A DNA stretch of 19,640 nucleotides from Lachnospiraceae bacterium (GCA_009774395.1 VSNQ01000092.1:1-19640); one strand, 5' to 3'. Counted from the stretch's first letter, positions 8,042 through 17,500 are shown. A program made the numbers and translations. The notes: generated by a model from the sequence alone, not told the origin.

Positions 8042-9370
8042 TTAATTTGCGTGTACATCACAAACTGCTACTTTGGAGTTCATATCATAGTACCCCACCG
8101 TATTTTTATCAGAAATCACCGTAATATCCAATGCATCATACAACCTGTGATATACTTGAAATTCATTGCCGTTATATCCGGTAACGCCAAAAGAGATCAA
8201 ATATTCTCCGCCCTGCAAAGACATTTTCTGCGTAAAGCTGACAAGTTTCTCGCTTCCTGCAGAAACCGACTCCAAAAATGCTTTCTCAAACATGGTATTC
8301 GTTCCTGTAATCTCCGTCCCCTTTGCTGTCTTGATTGAAAACGCAAAAATAGGCGCTGGCAAATCCTGATGAAACCGTACTTTCATATAAATGCCAAACT
8401 CCATACCCTTTAAAATCGCATTGGTGCGCACGCCGCGATCATCCACAATATAGATTTCCTCAATTTCCGCCTCTCTTGTCCCATACTCCAGCGTCTTTGT
8501 ATTCTCCGCATTCCCTTCTCTTGCACGTTTCTGCACTGCCGCCTTTGTATGGACTGCCTCCTGCACTTCTGCATCATTTAACAGACTTTGCTCTGACTTT
8601 TGCTCTGGCAGTTCATATTGCCCTACCAGCACACGTTTGAAATCATCAATCATTTCCTTAGGTGAGCCTTCTCCTAATTTCACGCCTTGATTCAGCAAAA
8701 TTACACGATCACAATACTTCGCAATACTACTTAAATCGTGACTGACAATCATAATCGTTTTGCCCATTTTTTTAAATTCTTCAAATTTGTGATAACATTT
8801 TGCCTGAAAAAATACATCCCCTACCGAAAGCGCTTCATCTACAATTAAAATCTCTGGTTCAATATTAATCGCTACAGAAAATGCAAGACGCACAAACATT
8901 CCACTTGAATACGTTTTCACTGGCTGGTGCACATAGTCGCCAATATCTGCAAAATCAAGAATATCTTGCAGCTTCGCATCTATCTCCGCATTGGAAAATC
9001 CATTCATTGTTCCGTTTAGGTAAATATTTTCCATACCAGAATATTCCTGATTAAACCCTGCACCCAATTCCAACAGTGCTGATATTCTGCCGTTTACTGT
9101 AACCGCCCCGCTTGTTGGATTTAACACACCCGTTATAATCTTTAAAATCGTAGATTTTCCCGATCCATTTGTGCCAATAATTCCAACGCATTCCCCCTGT
9201 TTCACTTGAAAATTGACATTGTTCAACGCAAAATGTTCTCGATGTTTTACGTTTCTTGTCAGACCGAGTGCTTCTTTTAACCGATCCATTGGTTTATCAT
9301 ACAATTTGTATATCTTGCATACATTCTGCACCGCGATTGCGATTTGTTCTTGTTCTTTATTCTCACCCAT
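8042..9370 (-). CDS. wzt: ABC transporter ATPase for polysaccharide export, Wzt type with C-terminal domain
   Basis: The cytoplasmic ATPase half (442 residues) of a glycan exporter. The nucleotide-binding domain has Walker A GTNGSGKST (66-74), signature YSSGM (154-158; the SSGM form typical of the polysaccharide/teichoic acid group), Walker B ILIVDEA (174-180) and the H-loop SHD (210-212). After a linker at about 250-295 comes a beta-rich C-terminal domain of about 145 residues (AEIEEIYIVDDRGVRTNAIL, then FAFSIKTAKGTEITGTNT, then GGEYLISFGV). This corresponds to the Wzt C-terminal domain that, in O9a-type systems, binds the capped non-reducing end of the polymer. The ATG is preceded by GGAG at six bases. 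The gene lies 67 bases after the permease gene. Closely related names would be RgpD, TagH or RfbE; wzt is used here for the domain plan. Confidence 0.93.
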   Translation of the reverse strand: MGENKEQEQIAIAVQNVCKIYKLYDKPMDRLKEALGLTRNVKHREHFALNNVNFQVKQGECVGIIGTNGSGKSTILKIITGVLNPTSGAVTVNGRISALLELGAGFNQEYSGMENIYLNGTMNGFSNAEIDAKLQDILDFADIGDYVHQPVKTYSSGMFVRLAFSVAINIEPEILIVDEALSVGDVFFQAKCYHKFEEFKKMGKTIMIVSHDLSSIAKYCDRVILLNQGVKLGEGSPKEMIDDFKRVLVGQYELPEQKSEQSLLNDAEVQEAVHTKAAVQKRAREGNAENTKTLEYGTREAEIEEIYIVDDRGVRTNAILKGMEFGIYMKVRFHQDLPAPIFAFSIKTAKGTEITGTNTMFEKAFLESVSAGSEKLVSFTQKMSLQGGEYLISFGVTGYNGNEFQVYHRLYDALDITVISDKNTVGYYDMNSKVAVCDVHAN

Positions 9371-9437
9371 ACGTTACTCCAATACTATGTTATAGTCCTG
9401 CCTTACAAAACTGTAACAATACTACAGCAGTTCTTCC

Positions 9438-10439
9438 TTATAATACATCAGCAAAATGCACTTTCAGCCTGCGGAAAATCAACGCCCCGATACCGAAAAA
9501 TACCACCGTTACAATCCAAAAATAGGACGTAGAATAGAAATCCTGCCAAAACCAAGTTTTTGCAAACATCGCATCACGGTAACCATTTACAATATAAAAT
9601 ACAGGATTAATCTTTAATATTTTTTGAATTACCGGACTGCCATCCAGCATTGCAATATTCCAAAGAATTGGTGTTGCCCACATCCCCACTTGCAGAAAAA
9701 TCCCGATAATCTGTGTTAAGTCCCTGAAAAATATCACAATTGCACATGTAGAATAGCTTAACGCCAGCACAAACAGAAACAGGCAAAAACTATAGTAAGG
9801 AAGCTGCAGCAGATAAATACTTGGCTGATATCCATAGACAAAGTACACCACCAGCATAAAACATACAAAAAAAATATGGATAAATAAAGCACCCAGCAGC
9901 TTTACAATAGGAATAATACTGATTTTAAAGACAACTTTTTTCACAAGATAGCTATATTCCAGCAGAGAGGTGGTTCCATTCTGTATTGCTTCGCTAAAAT
10001 AAAACCACGGCACAAGTCCTGCTGTCAGCCACAACACATAAGGCGCTTCTACGCCGACTGCCAATGTTTCCAGCTTATCCTGCCCCATAACATGACCAAA
10101 CACAAACCAGTACAAAAGCACCGTTACAACAGGCTGGGTAAACGCCCAGACGCGCCCAAGATAAGAGCCTGCGTAGCGGTTCTTAAAATCGTTTTTTGCT
10201 AGTTTCCAAATAAGCTGACGCGACTGCCACAGCTCCACTGGAAGCGACACCAGCTTATCATAAAACCGATAGAAAATCCCTACTGCCCCCATAATCATTA
10301 GGCAGGCAATTATTTTCTTAATATTCTCCTCATGCTGGTCTGCCAGCGGATTATGGTGAATCCCAATAACGGCTGCCGTTACCGCAGCCGCAATTGTTAC
10401 AAGCACCTTAATTGTTCTCTTGGATAATCCCTTTTTCAT
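9438..10439 (-). CDS. wzm: ABC-2 type polysaccharide export permease, Wzm type, with N-terminal extension
   Basis: The membrane half (333 residues) of the exporter. The typical ABC-2 permease begins near residue 70 (LIWKLAKNDFKNRYAGSYLGRVWAF, the amphipathic entry helix and first loop) and continues through hydrophobic segments at about 102-118, 134-150, 176-202, 212-237, 244-262 and 306-323, with the usual FFRDLTQIIGIFLQ and NPVFYIVNGYRD stretches before the last helix. Residues 1-68 are extra: two additional hydrophobic segments (about 11-27 and 42-59) separated by a polar loop (HHNPLADQHEEN), not part of the usual Wzm/TagG/RgpC core. The start ATG overlaps the rfbC stop in a TGATG arrangement, implying translational coupling. 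The preceding ribosome site (GGAG) lies inside rfbC. Confidence 0.92.
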   Translation of the reverse strand: MKKGLSKRTIKVLVTIAAAVTAAVIGIHHNPLADQHEENIKKIIACLMIMGAVGIFYRFYDKLVSLPVELWQSRQLIWKLAKNDFKNRYAGSYLGRVWAFTQPVVTVLLYWFVFGHVMGQDKLETLAVGVEAPYVLWLTAGLVPWFYFSEAIQNGTTSLLEYSYLVKKVVFKISIIPIVKLLGALFIHIFFVCFMLVVYFVYGYQPSIYLLQLPYYSFCLFLFVLALSYSTCAIVIFFRDLTQIIGIFLQVGMWATPILWNIAMLDGSPVIQKILKINPVFYIVNGYRDAMFAKTWFWQDFYSTSYFWIVTVVFFGIGALIFRRLKVHFADVL

Positions 10440-11017
10440 CAGATATTATGCTCCATTGTATAGTTTTGAATTCCGCCCCATTTCGTATCCTTATCTGAGA
10501 ATGTCAGTTCCATTCCCTCTGGAATCGGCCATTTTACCCCAATATCCGGATCGTTCCACAATAAGCCACCCTCGTCATCTGGATGATAAAAGTCTGAACA
10601 TTTATAGCAGAATTCCGCATAATCGGAAAGCACAAGAAATCCATGCGCAAAATTCTTTGGTACAAAAAACTGCTTCTTATTTTCCTCTGAGAGCCTTACA
10701 CCATACCATTTGCCATATGTTTTTGAGCCTTTGCGCAGATCCACAACGGCATCAAATACCTCGCCCTTAATTACGCGCACCAGTTTGTCCTGTGGATAAT
10801 TTTTCTGAAAATGCAGTCCGCGCAGAACACCCTTTTTGGAAGCAGACTGATTATCCTGCACAAATACCACATCAATTCCCGCTTCTTTAAAATCGTTATA
10901 CTGATAGGTTTCCATAAAATAACCTCTGTTATCCCCACAAACCTGTGGTGTTATCACCTTTAAGCCCTCAATTACCATACCATCTACAATACATTCCTCT
11001 ACTGTAATCTTTCCCAT
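10439..11017 (-). CDS. rfbC: dTDP-4-dehydrorhamnose 3,5-epimerase
   Basis: Converts dTDP-4-keto-6-deoxy-D-glucose to dTDP-4-keto-L-rhamnose, the third step of dTDP-L-rhamnose synthesis. The protein has 192 residues, the normal length for RmlC. Hallmarks are DNRGYFMETY (29-38), DNQSASKKGVLRGLHFQ with the likely catalytic base His69, GEVFDAVVDLRKGS, PKNFAHGFLVLSD, and FCYKCSDFYHPDDE containing the tyrosine that acts with the histidine. GLLWNDPDIGVKWP near residue 152 is the usual late motif. A ribosome site (AAAGGA, 11 bases away) precedes the ATG. It sits between the embedded lysozyme gene and the transporter genes, separated from rfbA by the lysozyme. Confidence 0.96.
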   Translation of the reverse strand: MGKITVEECIVDGMVIEGLKVITPQVCGDNRGYFMETYQYNDFKEAGIDVVFVQDNQSASKKGVLRGLHFQKNYPQDKLVRVIKGEVFDAVVDLRKGSKTYGKWYGVRLSEENKKQFFVPKNFAHGFLVLSDYAEFCYKCSDFYHPDDEGGLLWNDPDIGVKWPIPEGMELTFSDKDTKWGGIQNYTMEHNI

Positions 11018-11068
11018 TTTTCACGAAATCCTTTCTATATTTTCGTATTTGCTGTTATTACTGATACA

Positions 11069-12373
11069 TTAATATCCCAGATAGCTTACATTTAAGTCCA
11101 CTCTGCCCTCAATACCTGCAACAGAGCCGCTTGATGTATACTGCCACAAATCATAATTGCCTTCATACAACGGCGTTTCTCGGTATTCGGCAAGCCATAT
11201 TTTATAACCGTATAGATCATCAATATTTAATCTGTTTAAGTACCAGTTACGGCTTGCATATACCCCTGCTTCCAATCCAGCATTCTGTATTGTCTGACAA
11301 AATGCATTTACTACTGCGGTTCGTGTCGCCGCGTCCAGGTTATCCGCTCTGCCGCCGTTTGCTCCCTCAGTATCAATAAAGATAGGGAAATCCAGTTTGG
11401 TATCGCCAAGCAGCGTAATCACCATACTTGCCTCTTCGACTGCTTCCACAAGGTCAATTGCTTGTGTAAAGAAATAGACGCCAACTTTGATCCCCGCCCG
11501 CTTTGCACCTTGAATATTTTGAAAGAAATAAGGGTCTTCTACCAACCATCCTGAAGACGATCCACGATAGCCGCAGCGGATAATTGCAAAATCTACGCCC
11601 TCCGCTTTTACAACATCCCAGTCGATCTCACCATTCCATTTTGATACATCAATTCCCAGTGAAACCGCATTATCGCGCTCCTCCATCTCCCAAAGCGCCT
11701 TATACTGCGAGTCGTCCTCATCCTCCTCGTCCACAGCTTCATTATGTGCAGTATCGTCCTTTAAAATATCGACATCCGCCTCGGAATGCACAAAATAACT
11801 AATATCATCAATCGTTGTATACGATACAATCGACTTTACACTAACTTTTGCCGGCTCCGCCGGGACTTGGAAACCTGCCTGTTCATGCAGTGACACCCTA
11901 TAATCACCTGGCTTTAAATCGGGGATCCGAATAATACCATCTTTATCCTCGTCAATATATGCACCGGTATCCTCGACTTCTACAAGAAATTCATGACCAG
12001 AAACAACATTTCCGCGATCATCCACCACTTTTACACGGATATCCCGCTCCACAGAACTAGCAAGCAATGTCAGCGTGCGGATTACTGCGCCATTTTCATC
12101 CACTTCATCATATGTAGCCTGACTGCCATTGGAGCTATTTGATGTTTCCGCATCAAAAAAATCCTTGTCCTGCAAAAACGCAGTCAGGTTTGCGCCCTTT
12201 ACTTTTCCATCCGCCTCCAGTATCTGTCCAGACGGCTCCGACGCTGTTATATTTGCAGCGGGTTTTCCCTTGCCCATAAAAGCGTTGAAATTCACAACTA
12301 CTACAGCCGCCATAACAACCAAAACGGCACAAAGAACAAGCAAAATCCCGATTTTCTTTCCTTTAGAGTCCAT
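11069..12373 (-). CDS. Membrane-anchored GH25 muramidase (lysozyme) embedded in the rml operon
   Basis: About 434 residues. A basic N-terminus and one hydrophobic helix (about residues 8-32) anchor it with the rest outside the cell. A prealbumin/CnaB-like beta domain (about 108-195, with DIRVKVVDDRGN, then DEDKDGIIRIPDLKPGDYRV) is followed by an acidic linker (about 205-230) and a GH25 domain from about 236. The catalytic Asp is in GIDVSKWNG (Asp241) and the catalytic Glu in FIDTE (Glu336); the domain ends in VDLNVSYLGY. GH25 enzymes cut the MurNAc-GlcNAc bond of peptidoglycan. The ATG at 12373 lies inside the last codons of rfbA (11-base overlap), with AGAGG six bases upstream within rfbA; a TTG two codons earlier is less likely. 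The overlap ties its production to nucleotide-sugar synthesis. It may open the wall for glycan passage or attachment; that role is inferred. Confidence 0.93.
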   Translation of the reverse strand: MDSKGKKIGILLVLCAVLVVMAAVVVVNFNAFMGKGKPAANITASEPSGQILEADGKVKGANLTAFLQDKDFFDAETSNSSNGSQATYDEVDENGAVIRTLTLLASSVERDIRVKVVDDRGNVVSGHEFLVEVEDTGAYIDEDKDGIIRIPDLKPGDYRVSLHEQAGFQVPAEPAKVSVKSIVSYTTIDDISYFVHSEADVDILKDDTAHNEAVDEEDEDDSQYKALWEMEERDNAVSLGIDVSKWNGEIDWDVVKAEGVDFAIIRCGYRGSSSGWLVEDPYFFQNIQGAKRAGIKVGVYFFTQAIDLVEAVEEASMVITLLGDTKLDFPIFIDTEGANGGRADNLDAATRTAVVNAFCQTIQNAGLEAGVYASRNWYLNRLNIDDLYGYKIWLAEYRETPLYEGNYDLWQYTSSGSVAGIEGRVDLNVSYLGY

Positions 12374-13232
12374 TTGCAACCTCTACCAAGTATTTCCCAT
12401 AGTCTGTCTTCATTAACGGTTCCGCAAGTTCTAAAAGCTTATCCCTTGTGATAAAGCCGCGTTTATATGCAATCTCCTCTATACAGGATATATACAAGCC
12501 CTGCCGTTTCTGAAATGCACACACAAAGTCCGCTGCATCCAAAAGTGAATCATGATTTCCGGTATCCAGCCACGCAAAGCCGCGCCCCATTGTTTCTACT
12601 GTTAATGTCCCGCGCTTTAAATACTCGTTATTAATACTTGTGATCTCAATTTCTCCTCTTGCAGAAGGCTTGACATTCTTTGCAATATCCACTACATCAT
12701 TGTCATAAAAATAAAGGCCCGGCACCGCATAATTACTCTTAGGATGCTCCGGTTTCTCCTCTATTGAAATCGCCTTTCCATTCTCGTCAAATTCCACAAC
12801 GCCATACTCACGCGGATCTCTAACATAATACCCGAAAATCGTTGCACCGCTCTCTTTTGCCGCCACACGCTGTAACAGTTTAGAGAAACTCTGTCCATAG
12901 AAAATATTGTCGCCTAACACCAGTGCCGCGCTGTCGCTACCTATAAAATCCGCACCGATAATAAAGGCATCCGCCAGCCCTCTTGGCTGCTCCTGAATTG
13001 CATACTCCATATGAAGCCCTAACTGCTCTCCTGTACCAAATAATTCTTGAAACACCAGCAAATCCCTTGGCGTTGAAATAATCAGAATATCCCTGATACC
13101 GGCAAGCATCAGGGTCGAAAGTGGATAATATATCATCGGTTTGTCATAAACCGGCATAATCTGTTTGGAAATCGCCTTTGTCAGCGGATAAAGCCTTGTC
13201 CCTGAACCGCCTGCCAAAATAATACCTTTCAT
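12363..13232 (-). CDS. rfbA: Glucose-1-phosphate thymidylyltransferase
   Basis: Makes dTDP-glucose from glucose-1-phosphate and dTTP, the first step of the dTDP-rhamnose pathway. The protein has 289 residues from the ATG at 13232, which has AGGAG eight bases upstream and begins directly with the nucleotidyltransferase signature MKGIILAGGSGTRLYPLT. Other family marks are SKQIMPVYDKPMIYYPLSTL, ALVLGDNIFYG (metal-binding Asp), EEKPEHPKSNYAVPGLYFYD and GRGFAWLDTGNHDSLLDA. The reading frame is open 21 codons further upstream, but that extension has no ribosome site and runs into rfbB. It starts 19 bases after the rfbB stop; its own last codons contain the start of the GH25 gene. Confidence 0.97.
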   Translation of the reverse strand: MKGIILAGGSGTRLYPLTKAISKQIMPVYDKPMIYYPLSTLMLAGIRDILIISTPRDLLVFQELFGTGEQLGLHMEYAIQEQPRGLADAFIIGADFIGSDSAALVLGDNIFYGQSFSKLLQRVAAKESGATIFGYYVRDPREYGVVEFDENGKAISIEEKPEHPKSNYAVPGLYFYDNDVVDIAKNVKPSARGEIEITSINNEYLKRGTLTVETMGRGFAWLDTGNHDSLLDAADFVCAFQKRQGLYISCIEEIAYKRGFITRDKLLELAEPLMKTDYGKYLVEVANGL

Positions 13233-13251
13233 TGCATCATCTCCTATTCCT

Positions 13252-14331
13252 TTAAGCCTTATACATCTCTTCGTAGTATTTCTGATAATCACCACTTGTC
13301 ACGTTTTTCATCCATTCCTCGTGTTCGAAATACCACTTAATCGTTTCTTTAATACCATCTTTAAACATGGTTTCTGGCTCCCATCCAATTTCTGCTTTGA
13401 TTTTATCTGGTGCAATGGCATAACGCCTGTCATGCCCTTTTCTGTCCTCGACATACGTAATTAAATCCTTTGATACCAATGCTTTCCTTGGATCATTGTC
13501 TGCAAGCTGTTCCTGCAAAGTTTCTATAATAATCTCTACAATCTCTATATTTTGCTTTTCATTGTGGCCGCCGATATTGTAAGTTTCAAACAGTCTGCCT
13601 TTTTCCTGCACCATATCAATTGCTTTGGCATGATCCACAACATACAGCCAATCGCGTACATTTTTGCCGTCGCCATATACCGGAAGCTTTTTTCCATGCA
13701 ATGCATTGTTGATAATCAGCGGGATCAGCTTTTCTGGAAATTGATACGGTCCATAGTTGTTAGAACAATTCGTAATATTTGCGGGAAAATGATAGGTGTC
13801 CATATACGCCTTTACCAACATATCCGAGGAGGCTTTACTAGCAGAATAAGGACTATGTGGTGCATACGGCGTCGTTTCATAGAAATATTCACCGTCCTCC
13901 TCAAGTGAGCCATACACCTCATCCGTAGAAACGTGCAGAAACTTCTTTCCCTCAGCATAGCTTCCATCCGGCTGCTCCCATGCCGCTTTTGCACAGTTAA
14001 GCATTACTGCCGTCCCTAGAACATTTGTTTGTATAAATATTTCTGGATTTTTAATGCTTCTGTCCACATGACTTTCCGCCGCAAAATGTACCACTCTGTC
14101 AATATTATTTTCTGCAAAAATTTTCTCAATTGCCTGCTTATCTGTAATATCTGCCTTAATAAACGTATAATTTTCCCTATCTTCAACTTCCTTGAGATTC
14201 TCAAGGTTGCCGGCATATGTCAGTGCATCTACATTGATAATCCGAATAGAATCGCCGTATTTTTGAAACATATAGTGAATATAGTTTGAACCGATAAATC
14301 CTGCGCCGCCTGTTACCAAATATGTCCTCAT
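13252..14331 (-). CDS. rfbB: dTDP-glucose 4,6-dehydratase
   Basis: Oxidises, dehydrates and reduces dTDP-glucose to dTDP-4-keto-6-deoxyglucose, the second step of dTDP-rhamnose synthesis, and is the first gene of this operon. It is an extended short-chain dehydrogenase of about 359 residues: NAD-binding TGGAGFIGSN at 7-16, AAESHVDRSI, STDEVYGSL with catalytic Thr136, Asp137 and Glu138, and YSASK with Tyr162 and Lys166. NCSNNYGPYQFPEKLIPL and RDWLYVVDHAKAI follow as in typical RmlB. The ATG at 14331 has GGAGG eleven bases upstream; an ATG at 14349 lies just upstream of that site and has none of its own. Upstream are a clear promoter and two hairpins. Confidence 0.96.
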   Translation of the reverse strand: MRTYLVTGGAGFIGSNYIHYMFQKYGDSIRIINVDALTYAGNLENLKEVEDRENYTFIKADITDKQAIEKIFAENNIDRVVHFAAESHVDRSIKNPEIFIQTNVLGTAVMLNCAKAAWEQPDGSYAEGKKFLHVSTDEVYGSLEEDGEYFYETTPYAPHSPYSASKASSDMLVKAYMDTYHFPANITNCSNNYGPYQFPEKLIPLIINNALHGKKLPVYGDGKNVRDWLYVVDHAKAIDMVQEKGRLFETYNIGGHNEKQNIEIVEIIIETLQEQLADNDPRKALVSKDLITYVEDRKGHDRRYAIAPDKIKAEIGWEPETMFKDGIKETIKWYFEHEEWMKNVTSGDYQKYYEEMYKA

Positions 14332-14363
14332 GAAATTATTATCCTCCATTATTCATTTTACAC

Positions 14364-14400
14364 GTTCTCAAAATTTCTCCTTCACAAAGAAATTTTGAAC
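14364..14400 (-). promoter_or_regulatory. AT-rich hairpin in the rfbB leader
   Basis: On the minus strand GTTCAAAATTTCT and AGAAATTTTGAGAAC pair over 13 bases with a 2-base bulge and a 9-base loop. It ends about 33 bases before the rfbB start, immediately upstream of the ribosome site region. No T run follows, so it is not a standard terminator. It could affect leader RNA stability or translation, or serve as a protein-binding dyad. Confidence 0.45.
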
Positions 14401-14415
14401 ATATTTTGTATTTCT

Positions 14416-14460
14416 TACCACAACATGCCCACCGCAATCATACGGGGGCATATTGTAGTA
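14416..14460 (-). promoter_or_regulatory. Strong leader hairpin upstream of rfbB
   Basis: In the minus-strand RNA, UACUACAAUAUGCCC pairs with GGGCAUGUUGUGGUA over 15 positions, including two G-U pairs, closing a 15-base apical region that can form a further CCG/CGG pairing. The two wobble pairs hold only in the minus-strand RNA (the plus strand would have A-C mismatches), so the structure belongs to the transcript that leads into rfbB. It begins within about 10 bases of the predicted transcription start. No T run follows. It could be a recognition element for a processive antitermination factor, as reported for the NusG paralogue LoaP on Firmicute glycan operons, but no match to a known element was established. 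Confidence 0.5.
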
Positions 14461-14475
14461 TTCCCAACTGATACC

Positions 14476-14504
14476 ATTGTATCCCGAAATGGAAAATATT
14501 GCAA
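14476..14504 (-). promoter_or_regulatory. Sigma-A promoter for the rfbB operon
   Basis: On the minus strand TTGCAA (14504-14499) and TACAAT (14481-14476) are spaced by exactly 17 bases, a close fit to TTGACA-17-TATAAT. The -35 box lies just beyond the stop codon of the large lysozyme gene. The predicted start is near 14469, giving a leader of about 138 nt before the rfbB ATG. Confidence 0.72.
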
Positions 14505-14505
14505 G

Positions 14506-17500
14506 TTAATATCCAAGATAGCTGTAATTTAGATCGACATTTCCTTTAATTCCGCTAATCTTTCCCTTGCTTGTATATTGCCACATATCATATCTTCCTT
14601 TGTAAGTTGGTGCGGCTGAATACTGCGCAAGCCATATCTTATAGTTTCCAATCGCACCCATATTTAGCTTGGTTTCAAACCACGATTTTGACGCGTAAAT
14701 ACCTGGCTGGTATCCTGCACTTGCAACGGTCTGACAGAATGCATTCACAACTGCGGTACGTGTTGCCACGTCAATCTTATCTGCCCGTCCACCACTTGAT
14801 TCTGTGTCAATAAAGATAGGATAAGTTAAATTATAACCTTTGGCAAGACTGACTGCAAGCGAAGCCTCTTTCACCGCTTCCACCTCATTAATTGCCTGTG
14901 AAAATACATAAATACCAACCTTTAATCCTGCGGCTGTCGCATTGCGGATATTTTTCTTAAAGTTTTCGTCCTCGATCAATACCCCTGTCGCTGAACCACG
15001 GTATCCGCAACGGATAATTACATAATCTACGCCGGATGCTTTTACAGCATTCCAGTCAATATTGCCGTTATGCCTTGAAATATCAATACCAAACTTCGAT
15101 CCATTCACCGTTGTCGCAATTGCGCCGTCTGCGCCAAAATTATAAGTAACCCCTTGAATAATCTGCGTTCCTGTCACAGGAGTGCCGTTCTTGTCATAAT
15201 AGTATGTTTTTCCATTAATCGTCTGCCAGCCTGTGTACCGATACTGGCCTTCTGTCTTAATATAGAACTCCTGTGCTGTAAAATAGTCTGCAAAAACAGC
15301 CTCCTTATAATTTCCCTCATTGTCCTTAATGTACATCTGATTTCCATTTTTATCTTTCAATTTTGATGTCATATCTGTAGAAGCGCTGGAATTCACCGTA
15401 ACAATACATTCCGCTTTTGCTGGCTTATCGTCTTCGCCCTTTTCCTTTGTTACTGCCGTAATCGTTACTTTTCCTGCTGCTACACCAGTAACAACGCCTT
15501 TTTCATCTACTGTCGCAATCTTCTTATCAGAAGTCGTCCAAGTTACCCCGGAATCTTCCTTATAATTCTTTACTGTTGCCACCAATGTGGTATTTTTCCC
15601 CACTTCAATATAGACTTCTTTCGTTCTGTCAAGTGTAATAGAAAGCACTGGCTGTTCCGTTTCCGTTTCCGTTTCTGTTTCAGATTCTTTTTCTGTTTCA
15701 TTGACAGTGATTTCGATAGCGGCTTTAATTTCCAAGTCTTTTCCATCTGCGCCCTGAATGCCAGCAATACTTGCGGTAATGGATACCTTACCAGCTTTTA
15801 CACCTGTTACAACACCTTTCTCATCCACTGTTGCAATCGCTTTATCCGCGCTTGCCCATGTAATCGCCGGAAAACCTTCGCTAATGGTTTCTTTGCTTCC
15901 ATCCTCTTTTGTATACACCAGTTTCAGGGGTGATACAGTCAGCGTTTCACCAATGTCACAGTTATCTGCGCTTGTCGTAAGTTCTAAGCTTGCAGAAGAA
16001 ATTTTTGCAGCCTCAACGGTTACCTCACAGGAAGCACTTGCGGTTTCTGTTGTTTCGCTGGTCTTTTTCTCTGGCTGTATTGTCTTTCGATATGTGTATC
16101 CAATTGTCTGATCTGCGTCATCTTTTACAGGTGTACACTTCTGTTTTTCTTCATCGGAAAGCCCCTCATACTCATCCAAAGAAATATCAAGAACTTCTTC
16201 GGTCGGCTCTTTTGGCTCATATGTTGTAGTAATCGTTGTTTTGGTGACAGTGTACGTAATTGTCGCTGTACCTGATGCTTTTGCCATTACTGTACCATTG
16301 CTGACCGTGGCAACACCCTCATTAGAGGATTTCCATTCTGTAGTAAATTTATACGCAATATCCCCTTCGGTCGAATCGGTAAATTCCGAACCCTTTAACT
16401 GTGCACTGCCGCCGATTGCAAGCGAAAGGCTGGTCTGATCCAACGTTACATTTAATGTATCAAACAGCTTGCGCGCATCTGCCCTTGCTGCCTTTGACGG
16501 ATCGGCAATTGTATTTTTGTCTACTGGAAGATAACCCTCTGAACCGCTAATCAGCGTTTTAGTGGACTCTACCCATTCCACAGTATCTGTCAGTTTTACT
16601 TCCTCTTTAATAGCATCCTGCTTCTCGGTATCCTCAACAGCCACATTTACTTGTGATTCCTTTTTTACTTCGTCCTGTACATTAATTACAGCAAACTCAA
16701 CCTTTTTCTTTACCGTAACCTGCTGGCTCGCCGTCGGGAATTTATATTTATCCGTAGAAACTACTACCGCTTCAAATACACCCGGATTCACATCCGTTGC
16801 ATAGATAATGCCGTCCATATCCTCATCTACAAGCCGTAGTTCCTTACCTTTTGCATTTGTTAAAATTACCTCAAACGCAGTTCCTGTAATTAACGCACCT
16901 GTATCCGCATCCGTAAACCGAATTTTTAAATCCTTCTCTACCGATACAAAACTTACATTTACTCTACTGGTTTCTGGAACATTTTCCTCACTTGAACTTT
17001 CCTCCTCTGTATCGGTTTCTGTCATAGTTTCGAGCGTACCAGAAAGCATAGCATCCGCCATTGCCAAAAGTCCATCTTCACCAACAATGCCGATATTCGT
17101 TAAGTCTTCCCCTACCGGTGCCATTGCCTCAATCTGCCCGTCAAGACGCTTTGACCCCAGAAACATATTCAAGATAACAATTGCCGCAACCACAAGCACT
17201 ACGCCTGTACAAGCCACAATCGCATCGAAAGCCGTCATATGCGTTACAGTGTCCTTTATCCACTCAACAGCATTCTTTCCCTTCTGCTGTAGATTCGCAC
17301 CAAATGAAGCAATATCATTATCGTAATGGTTATCGACATCACCATATGCAGTATCAAAAGAATCTTCCGATTCTTCTTCATCTTCACTGTCAAAATCTTC
17401 CTCTGTGTAGTGTTGTGCCGTAAGATGCTTTTCTATATAGTCCTCCGCTTCATAGTCTTGCTCTGCATAGTCTTCGGCTTCGTAATCCTGCTCTGTATAG

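Noticed and set aside
9371..9437. Hairpin CTGTA/TACAG followed by TTTTG between wzm and wzt as a terminator
   Set aside because: The stem is only five pairs and the two genes must work together, so a terminator here is unlikely.
14416..14460. GCGGT core within the leader hairpin as a JUMPstart/ops element
   Set aside because: Only GCGGT matches GGCGGTAGCGTGCT; the rest does not align, and ops with RfaH is a proteobacterial system.
16808..17326. Plus-strand Ser/Thr-rich open frame of 172 codons
   Set aside because: It lies opposite the membrane helix and the prealbumin-like domain of the large lysozyme and has no family features.
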